Below are positions 54,080 through 63,024 of a DNA stretch of 64,000 bases, piece after piece; positions within the stretch are counted from its first letter, which is position 1, and the number at the start of each line of letters is the position of its first letter. The notes below the pieces were generated by a model. That model was not told where the DNA came from, made no database searches, and worked only from the letters and a program-made list of their open reading frames with translations. A program made the position numbers and the translations under genes. The stretch is from the NCBI RefSeq assembly GCF_039872765.1, contig NZ_JBDPZC010000006.1, forward strand, positions 248,001-312,000, given 5' to 3'. Source of the DNA: Roseateles_B flavus. Lineage in GTDB: Bacteria > Pseudomonadota > Gammaproteobacteria > Burkholderiales > Burkholderiaceae_C.

Positions 54080-54876
54080 AGCTCCACGACATCGGCCAGG
54101 CCGTCACGGGGCTGCAGCGCCTGCTCGGCGTGCCTGCGACCGCCGTCTACGACGAAGCGACCCAGCTGGCCGTCTCGGACGCACAGCGCCGCTTCGGCCT
54201 GGTGGTCGACGGCATCGCCGGCCCCAAGACGATGGAAGCGCTGACGCGTGGCAGCCGGCCTGCCCGCCTGCTGGGGGACGCAGACCTGAAGGCCGCGGCC
54301 GAGGCGCTGGGCGTGCCCATCGCCGCCGTGCGCGCCGTCAACCAAGTGGAGAGCCGCGGCAGTGGCTACCTCGCCGATGGCCGCCCGGTCATCCTCTTCG
54401 AGCGCCATGTCTTCTTCCGCGAGCTGGAGAAGGCCGGCGTCGATGCCCAGGCCATCGCCAGCAAGTACCCGACCCTGTGCGCGCAAGAGCGCGGCGGCTA
54501 CTCGGGCGGCTCCGCCGAATGGACCCGGATGGAGCTGGCGGCCAGTGTCTCGTACCACCGCGAGGCCGCGCTGCGCTCTGCGAGCTGGGGCCTGTTCCAG
54601 ATCATGGGCTATCACGCATCGGCGCTCGACTACGCGAGCGCCCAGGACTTCGCAGCCGACATGGCGCTGAGCGAAGGCCAGCAACTGCAGGCCTTCGTCC
54701 GCTTCATCAAGGCCGACAGCGCGCTGCACAAGGCGCTGAAGGCCCTCAAGTGGGCTGAGTTCGCCCGCATCTACAACGGTCCCGCCTACCGGGACAACGC
54801 CTACGACCTGATGCTGGCTCGCGCCTTCGAACGCTTCAAGGCCGCCGACCCCTCCGACACCAAGACCCAAGCATGA
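54073..54876 (+). CDS. Endolysin: peptidoglycan-binding plus N-acetylmuramidase domain
   Basis: The 267-residue protein starts with a three-helix peptidoglycan-binding domain (KLHDIGQAVTGLQRLLGV to DGIAGPKTMEAL, about residues 3-58) followed by a muramidase domain of the DUF3380 type: VNQVESRGSGYL with the catalytic Glu, ILFERHVFFREL, and ASWGLFQIMGYH. No signal peptide, so it depends on the holins. GGAGG lies upstream. P2 has a different lysozyme (gpK), so this is a lineage-typical replacement. Confidence 0.92.
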   Translation: MLKLHDIGQAVTGLQRLLGVPATAVYDEATQLAVSDAQRRFGLVVDGIAGPKTMEALTRGSRPARLLGDADLKAAAEALGVPIAAVRAVNQVESRGSGYLADGRPVILFERHVFFRELEKAGVDAQAIASKYPTLCAQERGGYSGGSAEWTRMELAASVSYHREAALRSASWGLFQIMGYHASALDYASAQDFAADMALSEGQQLQAFVRFIKADSALHKALKALKWAEFARIYNGPAYRDNAYDLMLARAFERFKAADPSDTKTQA

Positions 54877-55361
54877 GCAAACTGACCCCCTTCCTCGTCA
54901 CCATCGCCGCCCTGGCCTTCGCCGGCCTCCTGCACATCAACGCAGGTCAGCGCCACGAGCTGGATCTGCAGGCCCTGAAGCTGAGCTCGAGCCAGAACGA
55001 AGTCACGGCAGCCATGGGCGAGGCCCGGGCTGCCAAGGAAGAGAACCAGCAGCTGCGCACGCAGCTCACCGACGTGGTGGCCAAGGCCACGACGAACGAC
55101 CGCGCCCAGGCCCAGCTGCGCGCGGACCTGCAGCGCGTCGAGTCCAAGCTCGGCGCGCGCTTCTCCCTGATCGAAGGACGCCTCAATGACTCGCCGGAAT
55201 CCCGTGCTTGGGCTGATACCAGCCTGCCTCTTCCTGTTGCTCGGCTGCGCCAGCGCCCCGAACTCTTCGGCGCCGAAGCCTATCGACGTTGGCTGTCCCC
55301 GGGTGGTGCAGTGCCGGCTGCCGCCGAGCCAGCCATCGACCAACGTGGAACTGCTGACTGA
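54873..55361 (+). CDS. Inner-membrane spanin (LysB/Rz-like)
   Basis: The 162-residue protein has one N-terminal membrane anchor (about 5-23) and a periplasmic coiled coil (about 30-105), then a Pro/Ala-rich end. This is the i-spanin layout; with the lipoprotein encoded in another frame inside its 3' half it would fuse inner and outer membranes at lysis. It overlaps the endolysin stop (ATGA). Confidence 0.88.
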   Translation: MSKLTPFLVTIAALAFAGLLHINAGQRHELDLQALKLSSSQNEVTAAMGEARAAKEENQQLRTQLTDVVAKATTNDRAQAQLRADLQRVESKLGARFSLIEGRLNDSPESRAWADTSLPLPVARLRQRPELFGAEAYRRWLSPGGAVPAAAEPAIDQRGTAD

Positions 55362-55470
55362 AACCGAACGCCTGGAGCAGGCCTGGCACGACTGCGCGGC
55401 GCAGGTCGACATGATCAAGCGCTGCCAGGACCGGGCCGATCAGGACGCCAAGAGCATCAAGCCCTCATGA
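55186..55470 (+). CDS. Outer-membrane spanin lipoprotein (LysC/Rz1-like), nested start
   Basis: The 94-residue lipoprotein starts inside the LysB gene in a different frame and shares 176 bases with it. Its lipobox LLLGC puts the acylated Cys at residue 21, and Pro/Ser-rich segments follow, as in Rz1. A C-terminal helix (ETERLEQAWHDCAAQVDM) could contact the i-spanin coiled coil. The nested arrangement itself supports both calls. Confidence 0.88.
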   Translation: MTRRNPVLGLIPACLFLLLGCASAPNSSAPKPIDVGCPRVVQCRLPPSQPSTNVELLTETERLEQAWHDCAAQVDMIKRCQDRADQDAKSIKPS

Positions 55471-55685
55471 CCGATATCTACGACCGGGCCCAGGCCCTCG
55501 AAGCCCGGCAGCGCGAAGAAGCCCTGGCACGCTTTTCCGCCATGCAGCCCGCCGCCGGCGCGCAGAGCCTCTCGCACTGCGTGGACTGCGGCGAAGACAT
55601 CCCGCTGGCCCGCCAGCGCGCCGTGCGCGGCTGCAAGCGCTGCGTAACCTGCCAACAGCTCGCCGAGCATGTACAAGCCCGATAG
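55467..55685 (+). CDS. DksA/TraR-type C4 zinc-finger protein
   Basis: The 72-residue protein has an N-terminal helix (YDRAQALEARQREEALARF) and a C4 finger: HCVDCGEDIP and CKRCVTCQQL. TraR-like phage proteins bind RNA polymerase through the secondary channel and mimic DksA plus ppGpp. It overlaps LysC (ATGA) and gpR (17 bases), so it is made with the late proteins. Such an ORF also occurs in the same place in other P2-like phages. Confidence 0.88.
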   Translation: MTDIYDRAQALEARQREEALARFSAMQPAAGAQSLSHCVDCGEDIPLARQRAVRGCKRCVTCQQLAEHVQAR

Positions 55686-56163
55686 CCTGCGCAAGGCCCT
55701 CACCGCGGCCTCGCCAGCGCTGCGCCAGAACCCTGATCGCTTGCGCGTCTTCATCGACGAAGGGGCGATCAACTGCGCCGGCGGCACCTCCTTGTCCTTC
55801 GAGTACGCCTACACGCTCGATGTGCTGGTGACCGACTATGCCGGGCACCCGGACACGCTGATCGTGCCCATCCTGGCCTGGCTGCGCCGCCACCAGCCTG
55901 ACCTGCTGCTGAACCCCGACCGCATGCGCGACGGCTTCACCTTCGAAGCCGATCTGCTCAACAACCAAACCGCGGACATCAGCATCAAGATCAAGCTGAC
56001 CGAGCGGGTGCGGGTGAGCACCTCGCCGGATGGCAAGACGCGCAAGGCCGAGCACCTGCCCGAGCCCGTGACAGATCCTCTGGACTTCGTCGAGCACTGG
56101 ACCCTCTACGTCCTCGGCGAGAAGGTTGCCGAGTGGGACCACCGGCCCGAGGACGTGCTGTGA
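55669..56163 (+). CDS. Tail completion protein (P2 gpR-like)
   Basis: The 164-residue product (P2 gpR 155) has the typical KPDSLRKALTAASPALRQNP start, the segment YTLDVLVTDYAGHPDTLIVP and WLRRHQPDLLLNPD. It is needed for tail completion. Overlaps both neighbours. Confidence 0.92.
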   Translation: MYKPDSLRKALTAASPALRQNPDRLRVFIDEGAINCAGGTSLSFEYAYTLDVLVTDYAGHPDTLIVPILAWLRRHQPDLLLNPDRMRDGFTFEADLLNNQTADISIKIKLTERVRVSTSPDGKTRKAEHLPEPVTDPLDFVEHWTLYVLGEKVAEWDHRPEDVL

Positions 56164-56612
56164 GGGAGCCGCTCGAGCAGATCGCTTCGCAGCTCGACGC
56201 CCTGGTCCAGCAGCTCGGTGCGGCGCAGCGCCGGGCCCTGGCGCGCGAGCTGGCCAGGGTGCTGCGAGCGAGCCAGCAGAAGCGCATTGCCGCCCAGCTC
56301 AACCCGGACGGCACGCCGTTTGAACGTCGCAAGCCGCAGCTGCGCGCCAAGGTCGGCCGCGTGCGCCGAACCATGTTCAGCAAGCTGCGCACGGCGCGCT
56401 ACCTCAAGACCGAAGCCACGCCGGACGAGGCCGTCGTCGCATTCACCGGCATGGTCGCGCGCATTGCCGGCGTCCACCAGCTGGGTCTGCGCGACAAGGT
56501 CGACCGGCTGCGCCGCATCGAGGTGCAGTACCCCGCCCGTCAGCTGCTGGGCTTCAGCGCCGATGACGCGCGGACCGTCGAGGACCTCGTGCTCGAGCAC
56601 CTGGCTCGGTAG
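56160..56612 (+). CDS. Phage virion morphogenesis/tail completion protein (P2 gpS-like)
   Basis: A GTG overlapping the gpR stop (GTGA) gives 150 residues, the same length as P2 gpS. RASQQKRIAAQLNPDGTPFE and KLRTARYLKTEATPDEAVVAF are characteristic. It acts with gpR in tail completion and ends the operon before the next promoter region. Confidence 0.92.
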   Translation: MREPLEQIASQLDALVQQLGAAQRRALARELARVLRASQQKRIAAQLNPDGTPFERRKPQLRAKVGRVRRTMFSKLRTARYLKTEATPDEAVVAFTGMVARIAGVHQLGLRDKVDRLRRIEVQYPARQLLGFSADDARTVEDLVLEHLAR

Positions 56613-56637
56613 CGCGCCTTTCGACCTGCACGGCCTT

Positions 56638-56660
56638 GTTGTGACGCCAGGCGCCACAAC
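56638..56660 (+). promoter_or_regulatory. Putative late-activator dyad upstream of gene V
   Basis: GTTGTG (56638-56643) and CACAAC (56655-56660) flank 11 bases, exactly as at 49901-49923. The distance from CACAAC to the V start codon is 46 bases, the same as from the other dyad to the terminase start. Both intervals also share a GTTGS-x4-GCAYC segment 30-45 bases after the dyad. The copy occupies the place of the P2 V promoter. Confidence 0.72.
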
Positions 56661-56706
56661 GGCCACGCCAACCGCCCCGCGCCGTTGCTGGGCATCCTCG
56701 CTCCCC

Positions 56707-57306
56707 ATGGACCTGCCCGCCGACTTGTCGCGTCGTCTCGAAAGCCTGATCCGCCCCGGCACCATCGCCGAGGTGGATCACGACGTCGCGCGCGTGAGGG
56801 TAGCCAGCGGCGGGCTCAAGACCGACTGGCTGCCCTGGATGGAGCTGCGCGCCGGAGAGACGGTGACCTGGGAGCCGCCGACCGTCGGCGAGCAATGCCT
56901 GGTCCTCTCGCCCAGCGGGGATCCGGCCCTGGGCGTGGTGCTGCGTGGCTTCTACTCCGACCGAGTGCCAGCCCCCAGCCGCGACCCGGCGGAGCACTGC
57001 AAGGCCTTCCCCGACGGGGCAGTCATTCACTACAACCACCAGACTGGCCAGCTCGAGGTGCGAGGCATCCAGTCCGCGCGCCTGCAGGCGGCCGTCGAGG
57101 TGCTGGTCGCGTGCCCGAGCGTGACGATCAACGCAGCCGACAGCGTCGTCGTGAACTGCCCGCGCGTCACCTTCAACAGCGAGAGCACCACCTTCACCGG
57201 CGACGTCGAGGTGAAGGGCCGCATGCACTCTCACGGCGTAGTGCTGCACGAGCACGTCCACGTGAAGGTGTCGAAGGGTCTCGACAACTCGGGAGGCCCG
57301 AAATGA
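56707..57306 (+). CDS. Baseplate spike protein (P2 gpV-like)
   Basis: The 199-residue protein (P2 gpV 211) has the OB-fold part with GTIAEVDHDVARVRVASGG, TDWLPWMELRAGETVTW and PSVGEQ-type PPTVGEQCLVLSP, then the beta-helical needle with VTINAADSVVVNCPRV. The C-terminus ends in HSHGVVLHEHVHV, whose His residues resemble the iron site in the P2 spike tip. First gene of the baseplate operon. Confidence 0.94.
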   Translation: MDLPADLSRRLESLIRPGTIAEVDHDVARVRVASGGLKTDWLPWMELRAGETVTWEPPTVGEQCLVLSPSGDPALGVVLRGFYSDRVPAPSRDPAEHCKAFPDGAVIHYNHQTGQLEVRGIQSARLQAAVEVLVACPSVTINAADSVVVNCPRVTFNSESTTFTGDVEVKGRMHSHGVVLHEHVHVKVSKGLDNSGGPK

Positions 57307-57653
57307 TGAATGCCGCCACCGGCCGGAGCATGGATGAGCTTGACCACATCCGCCAATCCGTCACCGACATCCTCTTCACACCGCTGGGCTCTCGGCTCAT
57401 GCGCCGCGAGTACGGCTCGCTGCTGCCTGACCTGATCGACGCACCTCTCAACGCCGCCACGCGGCTGCGCCTGATCAGCGCCACCTACAGCGCCCTGCTG
57501 CGATGGGAACCGCGCATCCGCCCTCGCCGGGTTCAGCTCGTCGCCGGCGTAGCAGCTCCCCACGTGCTCACTCTGGAGCTGACCGCCGTGCGCACCACCG
57601 GCGTCATGGCCGGCGAGTCCATCCGCCTCATCATCGAAAGCCCCCGCGCATGA
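57303..57653 (+). CDS. Baseplate protein (P2 gpW-like)
   Basis: The 116-residue lysozyme-related wedge protein of the GPW/gp25 family shows HIRQSVTDILFTPLGSRLMR and REYGSLLPDLIDAPLN. Same length as P2 gpW (115). It overlaps gpV (ATGA) and gpJ (ATGA). Confidence 0.95.
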   Translation: MMNAATGRSMDELDHIRQSVTDILFTPLGSRLMRREYGSLLPDLIDAPLNAATRLRLISATYSALLRWEPRIRPRRVQLVAGVAAPHVLTLELTAVRTTGVMAGESIRLIIESPRA

Positions 57654-58489
57654 TCGACCTCGCCTCGCTGCCGGCGCCTGCCGTCGTGCAGACGCTCACC
57701 TTTGAAGCGGTGCTCGCAGACCTGCGGGCCGACCTCGTCAGGCTGCACCCGCCCGCCGAGGCCGTGCTCGCGCTGGAGAGCGAGCCGCTGAACAAGCTGC
57801 TCGAGGTCGCCGCCTACCGCGAGCTGCTCTTTCGTGAGCGCGTGAACCAGGCCGCCCTGAGCAACCTGGTCGCCTTCGCCCAGGGCAGCGACCTGGACCA
57901 CAAGGGCGCCTTCATCGGCCTGGCCCGCCTGCCTGGCGAACCCGATGACCGCTACCGCGTCCGCATCCTGCTGCGCATCGCCGCGATGGCGGGCAATGGC
58001 ACGGCCGAGCAGTACCGCGAGCTGGCCATGCGGACCTCGCTCAACGTGCGCGCCGCCGCCGCCAGGTCGCCGGTACCGGGATCGGTCGGCATCGTCCTGT
58101 GGCTGGTGGACCAGAGCCAGGCCGCCGCCACCCAGGCCGCCGTGACGGCCGCGCTCAACGCTGAGAACGCGCGCCCGCTGGGCGTGCCGGTCACCGTCAG
58201 CATCGCGCAGCCCAAGGTCATCGACGTGCGCGCACGCATGTGGCGTGAGGCCGGCGCACCGACTGACCTGGTCGCTCAGGTCGCGGCCAAGCTGGCAGCC
58301 GCCTTTGCCAGCTATGCGGCCCTGGGCCGCAGCATGCCGCGCTCCTGGCTCACGGCACGACTCCATGTCGCCGGCATTGCCCGCGTCGAGTACTTGGGCG
58401 CCGACGCGCCGCCGGAGAACACCGAGCTGCAGGAGCACGAGTACCCGGTGCTGGGCGTTTGTGAGCTGCTGGACCAGGGCCTGGCATGA
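57650..58489 (+). CDS. Baseplate assembly protein (P2 gpJ-like)
   Basis: The 279-residue protein (P2 gpJ 302) has LESEPLNKLLEVAAYRELL, the segment RYRVRILLRIAAMAGNGTAE and SPVPGSVGIVLWL, typical of the gpJ/gp6 baseplate wedge family. Overlaps gpW and gpI. Confidence 0.94.
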   Translation: MIDLASLPAPAVVQTLTFEAVLADLRADLVRLHPPAEAVLALESEPLNKLLEVAAYRELLFRERVNQAALSNLVAFAQGSDLDHKGAFIGLARLPGEPDDRYRVRILLRIAAMAGNGTAEQYRELAMRTSLNVRAAAARSPVPGSVGIVLWLVDQSQAAATQAAVTAALNAENARPLGVPVTVSIAQPKVIDVRARMWREAGAPTDLVAQVAAKLAAAFASYAALGRSMPRSWLTARLHVAGIARVEYLGADAPPENTELQEHEYPVLGVCELLDQGLA

Positions 58490-59406
58490 CGACAGCCGAC
58501 CGCCTGCTGCCACCCCAGGCTACGCCGCTCGAGCGCGCGGCTGTGCAGATCGCCCCGAACTGGGAAGACCTGGCCAGCGCCGGCGCCAACTTGGAAGCCA
58601 AACGCCCGCCCGAGTTTGCCCCCTGGCTGGCCGCGGAATGGGCCTTGGCGCCCTTCTCGGATCTGTTCCCCACCACCGAGGCCCTGATTGAGGCGGGGCT
58701 GCCCTGGCTCTTCGAGCGCGGCTCGGCGGCCAGCGTGCGCCGCGTGCTGGGCTGGCTTGGCTTCGAGGCCGATGTGCAGATCGAGGAAGACGAGGCCTAT
58801 CTGCACATCGACCTGGGCCGCATCGCCACGCCCGAGGAGATCAAGCGCCTGGCCTTGGCCGTGCGAGCCAGCCTGCCGGCGCACATGCACTTCTACCGGG
58901 TCTTCTTCGCCTACGACCTGCGCCCGATCCGCCTGGACCATGGTCCGGCCCTCGACGGTGGGCTGCTCGAGGACGACTCGGGGGTGTGGGTCGGCGACGT
59001 GAAGGCGAGCTTTGCCGATTACCGCGGCGGCCTGGTCGAGGCGCCCAGCACCGAAGCTCTGGGCCAGTCGGCGACCGCGCGCCGCACCGCGCTGCTGAGC
59101 TACGACGATCGCATGCTGTTGGACGCCTGGCGTCTGGACTCGCATGTGCTGGTCGACAGCTACGGCGGCCTGCAGGAGCTCTTCACGGGCACATGCGATG
59201 CACCGCGGCCTGGTGCTCCCGAACGCCTAAACGGCATCGCGCAGATCGGCTCTGCGGCATGGGATGCACCGCAGCCCGTGGCCGGGGCCGTCGAGACACG
59301 CTCCACGGGCCTCCCTGTGCCCGTCCTTCCCCCGCGCGCCTGGCTCGGCCCCTGGGCCGGGCCGTGGCGCCAAACCATCGAACTCAACCGCACCGAGGAA
59401 ACCTGA
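58486..59406 (+). CDS. Tail protein I (P2 gpI-like) with long C-terminal extension
   Basis: The first 150 residues match gpI: LLPPQATPLERAAVQ, LPWLAAEWALA-type LAAEWALAPFSDLF, RGSAASVRRVLGWLGF. P2 gpI ends near residue 176, but this protein is 306 long. The extra part includes YRGGLVEAPSTEALG, LLSYDDRMLLDAWRLDSH and a Trp/Pro-rich end, and may attach the non-P2 tail module that follows. Confidence 0.9.
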   Translation: MTTADRLLPPQATPLERAAVQIAPNWEDLASAGANLEAKRPPEFAPWLAAEWALAPFSDLFPTTEALIEAGLPWLFERGSAASVRRVLGWLGFEADVQIEEDEAYLHIDLGRIATPEEIKRLALAVRASLPAHMHFYRVFFAYDLRPIRLDHGPALDGGLLEDDSGVWVGDVKASFADYRGGLVEAPSTEALGQSATARRTALLSYDDRMLLDAWRLDSHVLVDSYGGLQELFTGTCDAPRPGAPERLNGIAQIGSAAWDAPQPVAGAVETRSTGLPVPVLPPRAWLGPWAGPWRQTIELNRTEET

Positions 59407-59409
59407 CCC

Positions 59410-59895
59410 ATGGCCGTTCTTCAAGATTCTGGTCGCATCGTCCTGGCTCGCGCTGTTGCCGCGCAGGCCATCCACCTAGCCTGGGGCCGGGGATCGCCAG
59501 CCTGGGACGCGGCGCCTCAGCCCGAGCCCACCAACGCCACAGCGCTGGTCGACGAGATCGGCCGGCGTGCCGTCACCCAGCTGGGCTATGTGTTGCCCGA
59601 CGAGAACGGCGAGATCGAGCTGCCTTCTGGTGCCCGCTACACCGCCGTGGCTGGCCCCACGCGCTGGCTCTATGTCCGATTCACCTTCAACTTCAGCGAC
59701 GCCGCCGGCGAAGCCATCCGCGAGCTGGCCATCTTCGTGGGCACGCAGGCGGCAGCCGGCGTACCCGCTGGCCAGCGCTACCTGACGCCGGCCGAGGTGG
59801 CCAACCACGGTGACCTCTATGCGCTGGAGCGCCTGCCCAAGTTCACGCGCAACGGCGACGTGCGCCAGGTCTTCGACTACGTCCTGCCCTTCTGA
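59410..59895 (+). CDS. Phage distal tail protein, function unknown
   Basis: The 161-residue protein starts three bases after the gpI stop. It has beta-rich segments (RWLYVRFTFNFSDAAGEAIR, ELAIFVGT) and no membrane helix or known domain that I can name. It lies where P2 carries the fibre gene H. Co-occurrence with the DUF4815 gene suggests a baseplate or fibre-connector role. Confidence 0.75.
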   Translation: MAVLQDSGRIVLARAVAAQAIHLAWGRGSPAWDAAPQPEPTNATALVDEIGRRAVTQLGYVLPDENGEIELPSGARYTAVAGPTRWLYVRFTFNFSDAAGEAIRELAIFVGTQAAAGVPAGQRYLTPAEVANHGDLYALERLPKFTRNGDVRQVFDYVLPF

Positions 59896-59902
59896 GCCAC
59901 TC

Positions 59903-62900
59903 ATGCCGAACCAGATCTACGACCGATTCGACCCGTCGCTCAACTATGAGCGCCACCTCTTCCGCGCCGACAAGGTTCTGCAGAGCGCAGAGCTGATTGA
60001 GATCCAGCGCTCGATCCAGCACCGCGTGAAGGGCATCGCAGACGTTCTGTTCAAGGACGGCGACGTCGTCCGCGATGCCCGCATCGTAGTCAACGCCGAG
60101 ACCGGCGACACCTTGTGCGAGGCCGGCGCCATCTACCTGGCCGGAGCCGTGCGCGGCGTGCCGCCCGCGAACTTCGTGATCCCCGTCGTGGGTCTGGTCA
60201 CGGTCGGCGTGTACCTCCGTGAGTCCATCATCACCGAGCTGCAGGACCCCAGCCTCGTCAGTCCGGCGGTGGGCACCCGCGGCTACTTGGAGCCCGGCGC
60301 CGCGCGCCTGCAGATCCTGCCGGAATGGGGCGTCGCCGGCGGCGCTGGCGCCTTCTACCCGGTCTACACCGTCGAGGATGGCCATGTGCGGGCCAAGGAG
60401 CCCCCGCCGCAACTCGACGCCGTGACGCAGGCCCTGGCCCGCTACGACCGCGATTCCGCCGGCGGCAGCTATGTGGTGCAGGGCCTCTCGGTCGCCCTGG
60501 CTGCAGACCTGCCCGATGGCCGCCAGGTCTACACCGTGGCCGAGGGCCGAGCCCGCGTCTCCGGCTACGGCGTGGAGCTGACCACCAGCCGCCGCCTGGT
60601 CTACGACGCCCAGCCGGATCTGCAGTTCATCGACAGTGAGCCGCACGCCAGCACGACGGCCGCAGCGCAGCGCATCAACCTGGACCGGTCCCCGCTCTCT
60701 TCCATCGAGAGCGTGAAGATCACGGCCGAGCGCACGGTCAACATCAATCACGGCGGCTTCGCCGGCGCCCTGGATCCACTGCCGGACAACTCGGTGCTGG
60801 TCATCAAGGAAGTCAAGCAAGGCGGCACCATCTACGTGAAGGACGTCGATTGGAAGCTCACGGCCGGGCAGGTCGACTGGAGCCCTGCCGGCGCGGAGCC
60901 GGCCCCCGGCAGCACCTACTCGGTCCGGTATGAGTACATCGCCACCGTGGAGCCCACGGCCGTGGACGCAACGGGATGCACGGTCACCGGCGCCGTGCCG
61001 GGCTCGCTGATCCTGGTCAGCTATCACCAGATGCTGCCGCGCGTCGACCGGCTGTGTCTGGACGCCGAGGGCGGCATCATCTGGCTGCGTGGCGTCGCGT
61101 CCGCCTGGCGGCCCACCGCGCCTGCCGTGCCGGCCGGCCTGCTGCCCATCGCCAGCGTCGCACAGACCTGGACCAGCGCGCGCAGCGTCACCAACAACGG
61201 CGTGCGCGTGGTGCCGATGAATGAGCTGGCCGCCATCACGTCGCGCATCGACCTGCTGACCGAGCTGATGGCGCAGCAGCGTCTGGAGTCCGACGCAGGC
61301 CTGCGCGAGGCAGGCACGAAGAAGGGCCTCTTCGTCGACCCCTTCACCGGCGACAGCATGCGTGACCAGGGCCTGGCCCAGACGGCCGCTATCGTCGACG
61401 GCGAGCTCACCCTGCCCATCGTCTCGGCCGACGTGCTGACTCCAACCGCTGCCCTTGCGGCCCCGGCCACCCTGCCGCTGGCGCTGCAGGCCTCGCTGGG
61501 CCAGGCGCTGCGCACCGGCAACATGCCGGTGAACCCCTACCGGGCCTTCGACCTACTGCCCGCCAGCGTCCTGCTGAAGCCGGCTGTGGACCAGTGGACG
61601 AACGTGCAGACGAACTGGCTGTCGCCCATCACGCAGCTGGTCAGCGCGGGCGCATCGACCAGCACCGACCAGCTGGTGAGCGTCAGCCAGCGTGCCGTCG
61701 AGAACCTGCGCCAGATCGTGGTGCACTTCGAGGCCCGCGGCTTCGGCGCCGGCGAGAACGTCTCGGCGCTCACCTTCGACGGCATCGACGTGAGCGGGCC
61801 GCCGCTGGTGGCGAACGGCCAGGGCCTGGTGGCGGGCCAGTTCACCATCCCGGCGGGCATCCGCGCCGGCGCCAAGCGCTTCAGCATCGAGGGCCAGGGC
61901 GGTACCCGCGGCGAGGCCACCTTCACGGGCAGCGGCCTGCTGCGCATCGAGACGCGCCAGATCGTCACCACGGTGGCCAGCCGTCCCATCGACCCGCTCG
62001 CTCAGACCTTCACGCCGGCGGACTTCATGCAGCTGGCGGCCGTCGACCTGTGGTTCACCGCCAAGGGCACCAGCCGGGTGCTGGTGCAGATCCGCGAGGT
62101 GCAGCTGGGCGTGCCCACGCGCACGGTGCTGGGCGAAACCCAGCTCGATCCCGCCGGCATTCAGCTGGCAGGAGCGTCCACCCGCGTGACGTTCTCGCGC
62201 CCTGTCTCGCTGGAAGCCGGCACCGAGTACGCCCTGGTGGTGCTGTGCGATGACGCCACCACGGCCCTGGCCCTGGCCGAGCTGGGTAAGTTCGACGCCA
62301 CGGCCCAGGCCTTCTACACGCAGCAGGGCTTCAACGTGGGCGTGCTGCTCAGCTCGGCCAACGCCAGCACCTGGACGCCGCACCAGGACAAGGACCTGAC
62401 CTTCCGCCTGCACGCGGCACGGTGCACCAGCCTGCAGCGCCTGGTCGACCTGGGCCAGTGCGAGGTGGAAGGCGCCACCGACCTGCTGCTGCTGTCGCTG
62501 ATCGAGGCGCCCACGGCCGCCGCACGCGTCGACTACACCCTGGCCCTGCCGGATGGCTCGCACGTCACCGTGGCCGATGGCCAACCCCTGCGCCTGGCCG
62601 CGCCCATCACGGGCCAGGTCGGCATCACCGCCCGCCTGGTCGGCGCCGAGCGTGTGACGCCCGTCCTGCACCCGGGCCTGCAGCTGGTCGCTGCCACCGT
62701 CAGCAACGTGGGCGACTACATCAGCCGTGCGGTCAACGCGGGCAACAACTCGCGCGTCCGCATCATCTTCGACGCCCTGCTGCCCGGCGGCTCGGCCGTC
62801 GTCGCCGACGTGGCCAGCGCGGCCGCCGATGCCTCGCTGCCGGCCTCGTGGTCCAACGCGGTCAACGTGAAGGCGACGCCCATCGGCGACGGCTGGATGG

Positions 62901-63016
62901 AGATGCAGCACGAGCTGGCCAACATCAGCGCTGCGGCCGTCCGCCTGCGCCTGCATCTGAGCGGCAACACGGCAGCTCGGCCGCGCGTGCGCAACCTGCG
63001 CCTGATCGTGCTGTGA
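59903..63016 (+). CDS. DUF4815-type large phage tail protein
   Basis: The start at 59903 gives 1037 residues. The N-terminal region (MPNQIYDRFDPSLNYERHLF, QSAELIEIQRSIQHRVKGIA, FKDGDVVRDARIVV) is characteristic of DUF4815 phage proteins, which sit at the baseplate periphery in several tailed phages. The rest is beta-rich, with jelly-roll-like repeats, and ends in RPRVRNLRLIVL. P2 has no counterpart; the protein replaces the H/G fibre module. No enzymatic motif is seen. Confidence 0.82.
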   Translation: MPNQIYDRFDPSLNYERHLFRADKVLQSAELIEIQRSIQHRVKGIADVLFKDGDVVRDARIVVNAETGDTLCEAGAIYLAGAVRGVPPANFVIPVVGLVTVGVYLRESIITELQDPSLVSPAVGTRGYLEPGAARLQILPEWGVAGGAGAFYPVYTVEDGHVRAKEPPPQLDAVTQALARYDRDSAGGSYVVQGLSVALAADLPDGRQVYTVAEGRARVSGYGVELTTSRRLVYDAQPDLQFIDSEPHASTTAAAQRINLDRSPLSSIESVKITAERTVNINHGGFAGALDPLPDNSVLVIKEVKQGGTIYVKDVDWKLTAGQVDWSPAGAEPAPGSTYSVRYEYIATVEPTAVDATGCTVTGAVPGSLILVSYHQMLPRVDRLCLDAEGGIIWLRGVASAWRPTAPAVPAGLLPIASVAQTWTSARSVTNNGVRVVPMNELAAITSRIDLLTELMAQQRLESDAGLREAGTKKGLFVDPFTGDSMRDQGLAQTAAIVDGELTLPIVSADVLTPTAALAAPATLPLALQASLGQALRTGNMPVNPYRAFDLLPASVLLKPAVDQWTNVQTNWLSPITQLVSAGASTSTDQLVSVSQRAVENLRQIVVHFEARGFGAGENVSALTFDGIDVSGPPLVANGQGLVAGQFTIPAGIRAGAKRFSIEGQGGTRGEATFTGSGLLRIETRQIVTTVASRPIDPLAQTFTPADFMQLAAVDLWFTAKGTSRVLVQIREVQLGVPTRTVLGETQLDPAGIQLAGASTRVTFSRPVSLEAGTEYALVVLCDDATTALALAELGKFDATAQAFYTQQGFNVGVLLSSANASTWTPHQDKDLTFRLHAARCTSLQRLVDLGQCEVEGATDLLLLSLIEAPTAAARVDYTLALPDGSHVTVADGQPLRLAAPITGQVGITARLVGAERVTPVLHPGLQLVAATVSNVGDYISRAVNAGNNSRVRIIFDALLPGGSAVVADVASAAADASLPASWSNAVNVKATPIGDGWMEMQHELANISAAAVRLRLHLSGNTAARPRVRNLRLIVL

Positions 63017-63024
63017 GGTGATCC

